64,000 bases of DNA from Pelomonas aquatica (lineage in GTDB: Bacteria; Pseudomonadota; Gammaproteobacteria; Burkholderiales; Burkholderiaceae_C). The stretch covers positions 1-64,000 of the forward strand of contig NZ_JAPPUW010000020.1 of NCBI RefSeq assembly GCF_026712205.1, written 5' to 3'. Made by a program: the position numbers and the translations under genes. Below the pieces are notes generated by a model. It saw only the letters and a program-made list of their open reading frames with translations, was not told the origin of the DNA and did not search any database. Positions 17,541 through 25,921 of the stretch are shown here, piece after piece (positions within the stretch are counted from its first letter, which is position 1; each line of letters starts with the position of its first letter).

Positions 17541-17591
17541 TCAACCGCCGGTGTAGGGCAGACCGAAAACTACAGCAATCAAGTTCCACAT
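17541..17591 (-). CDS. Putative 16-residue peptide gene downstream of luxR
   Basis: The ATG at 17591 opens 16 codons (MWNLIAVVFGLPYTGG) and a TGA. A GGAG Shine-Dalgarno lies six bases before the ATG, the best in this intergenic region. The peptide is hydrophobic with a small Tyr-Thr-Gly-Gly tail. About 80 bases upstream, on the same strand, is a 16-bp palindrome nearly identical to the one between luxR and the RsaM-like gene, with a TACAAA -10 candidate between them. A strong terminator follows. The layout suggests a short dedicated transcript under LuxR control, whose product could be a signal, a toxin-like effector or a leader peptide. I do not recognise the peptide. Expression is unproven, and a chance ORF remains possible. 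Confidence 0.45.
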   Translation of the reverse strand: MWNLIAVVFGLPYTGG

Positions 17592-17662
17592 GTTTCGCTC
17601 CATCTGGCCGTCAGGCCGTACTCAGATGGGCGCAGTTTGTAGGACAGCGAACGACCAGGGAA

Positions 17663-17678
17663 CTACAAACCCTGGTAG
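17663..17678 (-). promoter_or_regulatory. LuxR-type operator box 1 (CT-N12-AG) upstream of the 16-codon ORF
   Basis: On the minus strand the site reads CTACCAGGGTTTGTAG, a palindrome CTAC...GTAG of the CT-N12-AG form used by LasR/RhlR-class regulators. It matches box 2 (18405-18420) at 14 of 16 positions. It lies just after the luxR stop and is centred about 80 bases before the ORF start. Confidence 0.6.
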
Positions 17679-17687
17679 GGGACTGGA

Positions 17688-18392
17688 TCACAGAAGGCCG
17701 AGTTCCATGGCCTTCAGCACCGCCGCCTGCTTTGTCGACACATCCAACTGCTTGAACAGTTGCTTCATATGGTAGTTCACGGTGTTCTCACTGATGCCGA
17801 GTAGGGTGCCGACGACCCAGGCACTCTTCCCTTCCATCGTGAGCTTCAGGATCTCGAGCTGTCGCGCAGGTAACTTAGGGCGGTCTCCCCGCACGAGCAG
17901 TCGCGCAGCAGCTTCCTGGGCATGCACCGCGAGCAGCTGCAGGTCGGCGATCATCCGGTTGAGCTTGATCGGCTCCCTCGGCAGATCGTCATGGCGATCC
18001 ACACCCAGCAGGAAGCGCCGGTATCCCGGCATGTGCACGCTGACAGCCAAGCCCGTCCGATAACCGAACGGCGCCTGCATTTCCCACAGATCACCAGCCC
18101 CCGCCTTCACATACAGGCGCTGGTCATACACCAGGGGGGCTGCGTTGCTCATTACGTGGAGATGCACCGGATCGCGCTTGGCGTTCTCAGGATCGACCTG
18201 TGCCGCAAGGAACTCGGCAGGGGTATTGCCGATGGAGAAATAGTCCACCTTTGAGCCCGCGCTACGACGCTGCGTGGCCAATACGCCGGAGATCAGGCCG
18301 AAGTCCAAGTCATTGGCGAAGTCGATCAGCCCTTGCTTGAAAGACGCTAAATCTGCCGCTTGACTGACTTGTTCGTACCGCTGCAGGTTCAT
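17688..18392 (-). CDS. LuxR-family autoinducer-binding-domain transcriptional regulator (orphan, no luxI nearby)
   Basis: A 234-residue protein with an N-terminal autoinducer-binding domain (about residues 15-160) and a C-terminal LuxR helix-turn-helix (LPARQLEILKLTMEGKSAWV, then ISENTVNYHMKQLFKQLDVS). The RDPV aspartate-proline pair and the downstream glycine (GYRTGLAVSVHMPG) are conserved. The positions usually held by Trp57, Tyr61 and Trp85 (TraR numbering) appear to be Phe, Gln and Tyr, so the ligand may not be a standard acyl-homoserine lactone. No synthase gene is in the window. It is divergent from an RsaM-like gene, and a 16-bp palindrome lies 13-28 bases before its ATG. No clear Shine-Dalgarno precedes that ATG. 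Confidence 0.88.
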   Translation of the reverse strand: MNLQRYEQVSQAADLASFKQGLIDFANDLDFGLISGVLATQRRSAGSKVDYFSIGNTPAEFLAAQVDPENAKRDPVHLHVMSNAAPLVYDQRLYVKAGAGDLWEMQAPFGYRTGLAVSVHMPGYRRFLLGVDRHDDLPREPIKLNRMIADLQLLAVHAQEAAARLLVRGDRPKLPARQLEILKLTMEGKSAWVVGTLLGISENTVNYHMKQLFKQLDVSTKQAAVLKAMELGLL

Positions 18393-18404
18393 CGAGGCAG
18401 GGCG

Positions 18405-18420
18405 CTACTAGGGTTGGTAG
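18405..18420 (+). promoter_or_regulatory. LuxR-type operator box 2 in the luxR/rsaM-like intergenic region
   Basis: CTACTAGGGTTGGTAG, a palindrome of the CT-N12-AG form. Its centre is 66 bases before the RsaM-like start and 20 bases before the luxR start. That position allows activation of the RsaM-like gene and repression of luxR by one bound dimer. It is 14/16 identical to box 1. Confidence 0.6.
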
Positions 18421-18478
18421 GAGCAGTGCGGCGCTGATGAACGCACACTGCAAACCATCCAAATGACGGGAGACCCGA

Positions 18479-18883
18479 ATGCAGATAGCAGCCTGGCAAC
18501 TGATGGCCTGCGAAACGGTCGTTAAGACTGTAAACGAGTTCGAAAAGGTGGCACCTGATCTCCGACAAATCGGCAGCAGCCTCCGAGTGGACGATGCACG
18601 GTCCGGCCTGCGTTCGGGCCAGGAAGTCTGGGCGACCGAGGCGAATGGCGAGCCCATCCAGATCGCCTGGGAATGGACCGAGATCCAGCCGGACGTGGTC
18701 GCGCTGTTCGACCCGATGAACATCCTGTGCAACGTCGCACTGATCGACGGCGAGGGCCACACGCTCGCCCGCTCCAAGCGCATGCTGCACCTGAACAACG
18801 TCGTCCACCAGCTCGGCTGGCGCGAATGTCTCGACGAGCCCAGATCGCCCCCTCGCTTCAGCTTGTCTGCCTGGGCTCCATGA
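18479..18883 (+). CDS. RsaM-like (DUF4902) quorum-sensing modulator
   Basis: A 134-residue cytoplasmic protein with a GGGAGA Shine-Dalgarno seven bases before the ATG at 18479. The pattern EVWATEANGEPIQIAWEW ... NILCNVALIDGEGHTL ... VVHQLGWR resembles DUF4902/RsaM proteins of Burkholderia and Pseudomonas. Those proteins lie next to luxI/luxR genes and damp quorum sensing. The match is from memory of the family pattern and is moderate. The context (divergent luxR, shared operator-like box) supports it strongly. A minus-strand ORF covers the same bases but has no family features. The last 15 residues are probably outside the conserved domain. Confidence 0.65.
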   Translation: MQIAAWQLMACETVVKTVNEFEKVAPDLRQIGSSLRVDDARSGLRSGQEVWATEANGEPIQIAWEWTEIQPDVVALFDPMNILCNVALIDGEGHTLARSKRMLHLNNVVHQLGWRECLDEPRSPPRFSLSAWAP

Positions 18884-18906
18884 TGGGTTATGATGGCGGG
18901 CTTGCA

Positions 18907-19001
<95 letters not shown>

Positions 19002-19005
19002 TGAC

Positions 19006-19030
19006 CGGGCCCGCAAGGGCCCGTTTTGCT
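19006..19030 (+). terminator. Terminator of tRNA-Ser
   Basis: CGGGCCC-GCAA-GGGCCCG followed by TTTTGCTTT, directly after the tRNA. Confidence 0.8.
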
Positions 19031-19181
19031 TTCCAGGCACGGCTAACAGATCGGGAACAACAGTCGGTCAGCCGCAATTCATCCCCTGCAAAACGCAATT
19101 CGTCGCTCGACGCTGGCTTGCCGGCACGGGTTGCTAAACACTGCAAATCGTGCCTTGCCGTCCGCAAGGCTGGAGCCGGAG

Positions 19182-19433
19182 ATGTCGCAACTGCGTAAGG
19201 GATGGATGAGCCTGAGCCTGGCTCTGGGGCTCGTGATCGGCGGCTTGCCGGCCGAGGCCAGCGAGGTCGTCAAGCTTGCGCGCCTGGTCGTCAGCGGCAA
19301 GCGCAGCCCGAGCGAAACGCCGCGCAGCGCGCCTAGCGAGCCCCGGGCCAGCAGTTCGGGCCAACAAGCCCATGGCAGCGGCGGCAATGACGAGACCGGC
19401 ACGGCCCCCGCCCCGGCCCGCGGCGTTTCCTGA
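19182..19433 (+). CDS. Small secreted or membrane-anchored protein, unknown function
   Basis: An 83-residue ORF. The chosen ATG at 19182 has a GGAGCCGGAG stretch just upstream. Residues 1-26 look like a signal peptide (hydrophobic core LSLALGLVIGG, small residues PAEA before the likely cleavage). Then comes EVVKLARLVVSGKR, a short motif I have seen in small Burkholderiales exported proteins, and a low-complexity Ser/Pro/Gly/Ala tail. No domain is recognised. It lies alone between tRNA-Ser and the tRNA array. The antisense strand is also open, so the call rests on the signal peptide and ribosome site. Confidence 0.5.
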   Translation: MSQLRKGWMSLSLALGLVIGGLPAEASEVVKLARLVVSGKRSPSETPRSAPSEPRASSSGQQAHGSGGNDETGTAPAPARGVS

Positions 19434-19441
19434 AATAGATT

Positions 19442-19487
19442 CCCCAAAAACGAAATGCGCCGAAACCCGCGAGGGCTTCGGCGCATT
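19442..19487 (-). terminator. Terminator of the tRNA Ala-Glu-Asp array
   Basis: On the minus strand AATGCGCCGAA ... TTCGGCGCATT forms an 11-bp stem followed by TTCGTTTTTGG, just after the last tRNA-Asp. Confidence 0.75.
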
Positions 19488-19495
19488 GCCATATC

Positions 19496-19572
19496 TGGCG
19501 GAGTGGACGGGGCTCGAACCCGCGACCCCCGGCGTGACAGGCCGGTATTCTGACCAACTGAACTACCACTCC
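19496..19572 (-). tRNA. tRNA-Asp (anticodon GTC), copy 1
   Basis: A 77-nucleotide tRNA with encoded CCA. The anticodon arm CCGGC-CTGTCAC-GCCGG carries GTC, and the T arm has GGGTTCGAGCCCC. It is identical in its mature part to the copy at 19920. Confidence 0.97.
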
Positions 19573-19644
19573 GTATGGGATGAATACGATACCGTCTTTC
19601 GACAATATCCAAGCTCATCAAACTCGCCCGTCTTTCGACAGGAA

Positions 19645-19720
19645 TGGCGTCCCCTAGGGGATTCGAACCCCTGTAATCACCGTGAAAGGGTGGTGTCCTA
19701 GGCCTCTAGACGAAGGGGAC
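19645..19720 (-). tRNA. tRNA-Glu (anticodon TTC), copy 1
   Basis: A 76-nucleotide tRNA with encoded CCA. The acceptor GTCCCCT pairs with AGGGGAC, and the anticodon loop CTTTCAC carries TTC. It is the substrate of the GltX enzyme encoded upstream on the same strand. Confidence 0.97.
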
Positions 19721-19768
19721 TGAATTTTCACTACCTAACTGCGTTCCACCCGAAACCCACAAAGGCCT

Positions 19769-19844
<76 letters not shown>

Positions 19845-19860
19845 GTCAAATGACGGTCGC

Positions 19861-19890
19861 AAAAAGCAAACGGCCAACTGATTGGCCGTT
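19861..19890 (-). terminator. Terminator between the two tRNA triplets
   Basis: On the minus strand AACGGCCAA-TCAG-TTGGCCGTT is followed by TGCTTTTTG. It would reduce transcription of the second (left) Ala-Glu-Asp unit unless read through or processed. Confidence 0.65.
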
Positions 19891-19919
19891 CGCTGATCGG
19901 GCGGACCCGACGGAATCCT

Positions 19920-19996
19920 TGGCGGAGTGGACGGGGCTCGAACCCGCGACCCCCGGCGTGACAGGCCGGTATTCTAACCAACTGAACTACCACTCC
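19920..19996 (-). tRNA. tRNA-Asp (anticodon GTC), copy 2
   Basis: A 77-nucleotide tRNA with encoded CCA. It is the last tRNA of the promoter-proximal Ala-Glu-Asp unit, with the same anticodon arm and T arm as the copy at 19496. Confidence 0.97.
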
Positions 19997-20070
19997 GCGT
20001 GGGATGAATTCGATACCGTCTTTCGACAATATCCAAGCTCATCAAACTCGCCCGTCTTTCGACGGGAATT

Positions 20071-20146
20071 TGGCGTCCCCTAGGGGATTCGAACCCCTGT
20101 AATCACCGTGAAAGGGTGGTGTCCTAGGCCTCTAGACGAAGGGGAC
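20071..20146 (-). tRNA. tRNA-Glu (anticodon TTC), copy 2
   Basis: A 76-nucleotide tRNA with encoded CCA. The sequence is identical to copy 1, and the spacer to tRNA-Asp is nearly identical in both units. Confidence 0.97.
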
Positions 20147-20198
20147 TAAACTTTCGCCGCTTGAACTGCGCGCCACGCAAAACCCTTTTCAGGAAATT

Positions 20199-20274
<76 letters not shown>

Positions 20275-20350
20275 GGTTTGATTTTGATTCCACCGTTGCC
20301 GGCATCTTCAAGAATCGCTTCGTTCGCAGCGCCGTTCAAGCGAGACCAAG

Positions 20351-20380
20351 AGTATATGACGAATTTCAGACTGTTTGCAA
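20351..20380 (-). promoter_or_regulatory. Promoter candidate of the tRNA array
   Basis: On the minus strand a -35-like TTGCAA (20380-20375) and a -10 TATACT (20356-20351) are 18 bases apart and end about 77 bases before tRNA-Ala. The -35 lies within the last codons of gltX. Confidence 0.45.
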
Positions 20381-21796
20381 GCGATCGACGACTTTTTTCT
20401 GGTCGAAGTGTTCGAGCACCGCATCCAGGCTTGGCGTTTGTGCACGACCGCACACGGCGAAGCGCACGGGAACGGCCAATTGCGGCATCTTGAGCCCGGT
20501 CGCAGCCAGCGTCTCCTTCAACGCCTGCTGGATGCCGGTCTTGTGCCAGTCGGTCAGCGCGGACAGGCGCTCGGCCAGCGCGCGCAAAGCGGGGCGCACG
20601 GCCTCCGTGATGTGGGTCGCAAGATCGTCGGCCGAGGGGCTGACCGGCGCGAAATACATCGCCAGCCAATCCGCCAGCGCCGCCGTCGTCGCGCAACGGT
20701 CCTTGAACAGGCCGACCTTGGGCTGGACCTGCTCGACCGTGGCGGCGATGCCCTTGGCCGCCAGCTGGGCCACGACCAGCTCCGCCAGCCGAGCCTCGTC
20801 AATCTGCTTCACATAGTGGCCGTTGACCCAGTCCAGCTTGGCCGGGTCCCATTGGGCCGGGCTCTTGGAAAGGTGGGAGCCGTCGAACCAGGACACCATC
20901 TGCGCGGCGCTGAACAGTTCCTCGTCGCCGTGGCTCCAGCCGAGGCGGGCCAGGTAGTTCAGCATGGCCTCGGGCAGGTAGCCGTCGGCGGCGTAGTCCA
21001 TCACGCTGACGGCGCCGCGACGCTTGGACAGCTTCAGGCCGTCGTCGCCCAGGATGATGGGCAGGTGGCCGAAAGCCGGCAGCGGCGCGCCCAGTGCGTT
21101 GAAGATGTTGATCTGCCAGGGCGTGTTGTTGACGTGCTCGTCGCCGCGGAAGACATGGCTGATGCGCATGTCCCAGTCGTCGACGACGACGGCGAAGTTG
21201 TAGGTCGGCACGCCCGGCGCGCCGACAGGTGCGCCATCCGATGGAGCGCGGGCGATGATCAGGTCGTCGATCTCGCGGTTGTTGATCGTGATCGGGCCCT
21301 TGACGAGGTCGTCCCAGGTCACGTCGCCGTCGATGGGGTTGGCGAAGCGGATGACGGGCTTCACGCCCTCGGGCGGCGTCGCCAACGTCTTGCCAGGCTC
21401 CGGGCGCCAGCGGCGGTCGTAGTGGGTCTTCTCGCCGCGGGCGCGCTGGGCCTCGCGCATGGCGTCTAGCTCTTCGGGCGTCGCATAGCATCGATAGGCG
21501 CGGCCAGCGGCGATCATCTGGTCGATGACGGCCTGGTAGCGGTCCAGGCGCTGCATCTGGTAGATCGGGCCCTCGTCGTAATTCAGGCCCAGCCAGTTCA
21601 TCGCCGCGATGATCTGGTCGACCGAGTCCTGCGTGGAGCGGGCGACGTCGGTGTCCTCGATGCGCAGCACGAACTCGCCGCCGTGGTGGCGGGCATAGGC
21701 CCAGGAGTAGAGCGCCGTGCGGGCGGTGCCCAGGTGCAGGAAGCCGGTCGGCGACGGCGCGATGCGCGTGCGGACCTTGTCGAAAGTGGGGCTCAT
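20366..21796 (-). CDS. gltX: Glutamyl-tRNA synthetase
   Basis: A 476-residue class I aminoacyl-tRNA synthetase that charges tRNA-Glu. It shows the HIGH-type motif HLGTARTA near residue 22 and the KLSKRRG (KMSKS-type) loop in the second half, with RIAPSPTGFLH at the start. A short Ala/Pro/Gly-rich segment (APSDGAPVGAPG) interrupts the region before PTYNFAVVVDDWDM and is longer than in most relatives. The start overlaps the metZ stop by one base (TGATG). Downstream on the same strand is the tRNA array, which includes two tRNA-Glu genes. Confidence 0.96.
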   Translation of the reverse strand: MSPTFDKVRTRIAPSPTGFLHLGTARTALYSWAYARHHGGEFVLRIEDTDVARSTQDSVDQIIAAMNWLGLNYDEGPIYQMQRLDRYQAVIDQMIAAGRAYRCYATPEELDAMREAQRARGEKTHYDRRWRPEPGKTLATPPEGVKPVIRFANPIDGDVTWDDLVKGPITINNREIDDLIIARAPSDGAPVGAPGVPTYNFAVVVDDWDMRISHVFRGDEHVNNTPWQINIFNALGAPLPAFGHLPIILGDDGLKLSKRRGAVSVMDYAADGYLPEAMLNYLARLGWSHGDEELFSAAQMVSWFDGSHLSKSPAQWDPAKLDWVNGHYVKQIDEARLAELVVAQLAAKGIAATVEQVQPKVGLFKDRCATTAALADWLAMYFAPVSPSADDLATHITEAVRPALRALAERLSALTDWHKTGIQQALKETLAATGLKMPQLAVPVRFAVCGRAQTPSLDAVLEHFDQKKVVDRLQTV

Positions 21797-23019
21797 CAGG
21801 TCTTGAGTGTGGAAAGGCCGCGGAGCAGGTCGTCGCAGATGTCGTCGACATGCTCAAGGCCGACAGACAGCCGGATCAGGCCCTGGCCGACGCCCGCGGC
21901 CTGGCGCTGCGCCTCCGTGAGACGGCCATGCGAGGTCGTCGCGGGGTGAGTGATGATGGATTTCGTGTCGCCGAGGTTGGTGGCGATGGACACGACACGG
22001 GTGCTGTCGATGACGTGGAAGGCGGCGGCGCGGGCGGCTTCGGGGCCATCGGCCTTCACGTCGAAGGACAGCACCGCCCCGCCCTGCCCGCCCTGCTGGC
22101 GCATGGCCAGCTCGTGCTGGGGATGGGAGGCGAGCGACGGGTAGTAGACGCGGTCGACCTCGGGCCGAGCCTCCAGCCAGCGGGCCACGGCCAGGGCCTG
22201 CTCGCTCTGCGCCTTCATGCGCAGGCTCAAGGTCTCCAGCCCCTTCAGCACCACCCAGGCGTTGAAGGGCGACAGCGTCATGCCCACCGTGCGCAGGATG
22301 GGGCCGAAGACGTCGCGGATGAGCTTGTTCGGCCCGCACAGCGCGCCGGCCATCACGCGGCCCTGGCCATCCATGTATTTGGTGGCCGAGTGCATGATGA
22401 TGTCGGCGCCCATCTCGGCGGGGCGCTGCAGGGCCGGCGTCGAGTAGGTGTTGTCGACGGCGAGGATGGCGCCCGCCGCGCGGGCCATGTCGGCCAGCGC
22501 GCGGATGTCGCAGACCTCGGTCAGCGGGTTGGTGGGCGTCTCGGCGAAGAAGAGCCGCGTCGTCGGCCGGATGGCGGCCCGCCACTCGGCGAGGTCGGTC
22601 TGCGACACGAAGCTCGCCTCGACGCCGAACTTGCCGAACTCCTTGGCGAACAGGTTGATCGTCGAGCCGAACACCGAGCGCGAGCAGACGACATGGTCGC
22701 CGGCCTTCAGCGTGCCCATCGCGAGCAGCAGGATGGCGCTCATGCCGGTGGACGTGGCGATGGCGGCTTCCGTGCCCTCCATCGCGGCCAGGCGCGCCTC
22801 CAGGCTGCGCACGGTCGGGTTGCTGGTGCGCGTGTAGGTGAAGTCCTCGGCGTTGGAGAACTTGCGCGCCGAGGTCTCGGCGTCGGGCTGGACGTAGGCC
22901 GTCGTCAGGAACAGCGCCTCGGAGTTCTCGCCGTGCTGGCTGGGCGCGAGCGCGGTGCGGACGGCCAGCGTCTCGGAGCGCAGGCCTTCGGGCAGCGGGC
23001 GATGGGCGGGGTCATGCAT
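21796..23019 (-). CDS. metZ: O-succinylhomoserine sulfhydrylase
   Basis: A 407-residue PLP enzyme of the Cys/Met-metabolism family that makes homocysteine from O-succinylhomoserine and sulfide. The PLP lysine is K214 in SATKYMDGQGRV. The TYTRTSNPTVRSLEARLAAMEG and DNTYSTPALQRP blocks are typical. The ATG at 23019 is chosen because the family N-terminus (HDPAHRPLPEGLRSETLAVR) starts there; the frame upstream lies inside purF. It follows purF with a 4-base gap, the order known from Pseudomonas. Confidence 0.93.
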   Translation of the reverse strand: MHDPAHRPLPEGLRSETLAVRTALAPSQHGENSEALFLTTAYVQPDAETSARKFSNAEDFTYTRTSNPTVRSLEARLAAMEGTEAAIATSTGMSAILLLAMGTLKAGDHVVCSRSVFGSTINLFAKEFGKFGVEASFVSQTDLAEWRAAIRPTTRLFFAETPTNPLTEVCDIRALADMARAAGAILAVDNTYSTPALQRPAEMGADIIMHSATKYMDGQGRVMAGALCGPNKLIRDVFGPILRTVGMTLSPFNAWVVLKGLETLSLRMKAQSEQALAVARWLEARPEVDRVYYPSLASHPQHELAMRQQGGQGGAVLSFDVKADGPEAARAAAFHVIDSTRVVSIATNLGDTKSIITHPATTSHGRLTEAQRQAAGVGQGLIRLSVGLEHVDDICDDLLRGLSTLKT

Positions 23020-23023
23020 GCGC

Positions 23024-24538
<1,515 letters not shown>

Positions 24539-24549
24539 GGCAGGAGTCC

Positions 24550-25083
24550 TTAGTCAGTCGATGCCGCATCAGATGGGGTCATCGAGCGGGAAATGAAATG
24601 GGCAAGCGGTTGGGGCAGCAGCGGCGCGGCGTCGTGCAGCACGCCGGCCAGGACCGGCGCCGCGCGCGAGGCCCGCCAGGTGGCCGACTGGGCCAGCGGC
24701 GAGGCGCCGACGACGAGCACCAGCAGCAGCGCGATGAAGACGCCGCGCAGCGCGCCGAAGCCGGCGCCGCCGAGGCGGTCCACGACGGACAACGGCGTGG
24801 CGTGGATCAGCGCCTTGACGAGGCGGCTGGCCAGGCTCCAGACGATGAGCACGGCGAAGAAGGCCAGGGCCAGCGCGACGAGGTGGACGGCCGCGGGGCC
24901 GAACTGCCCCTCGGGCAGCATCGGCTCGATGACGGGCGCCAGCGGCGCGGCCGCGAAATAGGCCACGACCCAGCCGGCCAGCGACATCACCTCGAAAATC
25001 AGGCCACGCCACAGGCCCAGGCCGATCGAGATCAGCAGCAGGGCTGCCAGCGCGAGGTCGACCCAGCTCAGCGTGACGTCCAC
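24550..25083 (-). CDS. cvpA: CvpA-family inner-membrane protein
   Basis: A 177-residue protein with about four membrane segments ([17 protein letters not shown] onward). The pattern [20 protein letters not shown] in the second half is diagnostic of CvpA. The family is linked to envelope maintenance and, in E. coli, to colicin V export. It lies 11 bases upstream of purF. Confidence 0.92.
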   Translation of the reverse strand: MDVTLSWVDLALAALLLISIGLGLWRGLIFEVMSLAGWVVAYFAAAPLAPVIEPMLPEGQFGPAAVHLVALALAFFAVLIVWSLASRLVKALIHATPLSVVDRLGGAGFGALRGVFIALLLVLVVGASPLAQSATWRASRAAPVLAGVLHDAAPLLPQPLAHFISRSMTPSDAASTD

Positions 25084-25093
25084 GTCGCGGCCT

Positions 25094-25906
25094 TCAGAGC
25101 GTCAGGATGGCGCCGGGCAGGCCCGCGCCCTTGAGCTTGGCGGCGGCGCGCTCGGCCTCGTCGCGGCTGGCGAAGGGCCCCAGGCGCACGCGCACGCGGC
25201 GGCCGTCGGCCGTGTCCACGGCCTGCGCATAGGTCTTGAGGCCGAGCTTCTCGACCTTCATCCGCACGTCCTGGGCCGTCTTGTTCTCGCCGTAGGCGCC
25301 GACCTGCACGATGAAGCGCGCCGCGGCGGCCGGTGCAGAGGCCGTGTCCTTGCCATCCAGCAGGGCCTGGGCACGGGCGCCATCGTTGGCGTGGGCCTTG
25401 GGCTTGTCCGCCGGGCGGTCGGCCGGCTTCTCGGCGAGCTTGACCGGCGTGGCTGGCTTGTCGTGCGGCTTGTCGGCCACCGGCTTGTCGGCGGCGGGCG
25501 CCTTCTCGACGGGCTTCTCCGCCGTCTTTTCGACCGGCTTGGCCGCGGCGACCGGCGCGCTCGGCGTCTGCGCGACGGGCGCAGGCGCGGGCTTGGACGC
25601 CGGCTCGGCCGCCTGCGACAGCGGCTCGCGCGTCGGCACGGTCAGCGGCGGCGCGGTCTCCTTGCGCGGGATGTCGATGGGCAGGTCGACGGGAATCGGC
25701 CGCGGCTGGGTCTCGAAGATCAGCGGGAAACCGACGACACCGGCCGCCACCAGCACGGCCGCACCGATGAGACGCCGACGCGCGCGGATGCGCAGCACCT
25801 GGACGTCGTCGGCCGCACTGGCCTTGGCGCCGGCCCGGGCCGAAGACTTCTTGGGCGCCGCCGCGGTGGCGGCGTCATCGCGCTTGAGGAAGGAAAACAG
25901 GCCCAT
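25094..25906 (-). CDS. dedD: SPOR-domain cell-division-associated protein (DedD-like)
   Basis: A 270-residue protein with a short cytoplasmic N-terminus and one transmembrane segment (LIGAAVLVAAGVVGFPLIF, about residues 50-68). A long Ala/Pro/Lys-rich periplasmic linker contains repeated EKPVEK/DKPVADKP units, and a C-terminal SPOR domain (FIVQVGAYGENKTAQDVRMK onward) binds denuded septal peptidoglycan. Its position between folC and cvpA matches dedD in other proteobacteria. Confidence 0.9.
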   Translation of the reverse strand: MGLFSFLKRDDAATAAAPKKSSARAGAKASAADDVQVLRIRARRRLIGAAVLVAAGVVGFPLIFETQPRPIPVDLPIDIPRKETAPPLTVPTREPLSQAAEPASKPAPAPVAQTPSAPVAAAKPVEKTAEKPVEKAPAADKPVADKPHDKPATPVKLAEKPADRPADKPKAHANDGARAQALLDGKDTASAPAAAARFIVQVGAYGENKTAQDVRMKVEKLGLKTYAQAVDTADGRRVRVRLGPFASRDEAERAAAKLKGAGLPGAILTL

Positions 25907-25921
25907 CGGCGGCGTCTGACG

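Noticed and set aside
17688-18883. Search for a luxI-type synthase around the luxR gene
   Set aside because: No ORF near luxR encodes a LuxI-like protein. The NfeD/SPFH genes and the tRNA array flank the locus, so luxR is treated as an orphan within this window.
25434-25560. Apparent repeat array (DKPVADKP/EKPVEK codons) considered as a possible CRISPR or VNTR
   Set aside because: The units are short, imperfect and in frame within the periplasmic linker of the SPOR-domain protein; they are normal low-complexity linker repeats.
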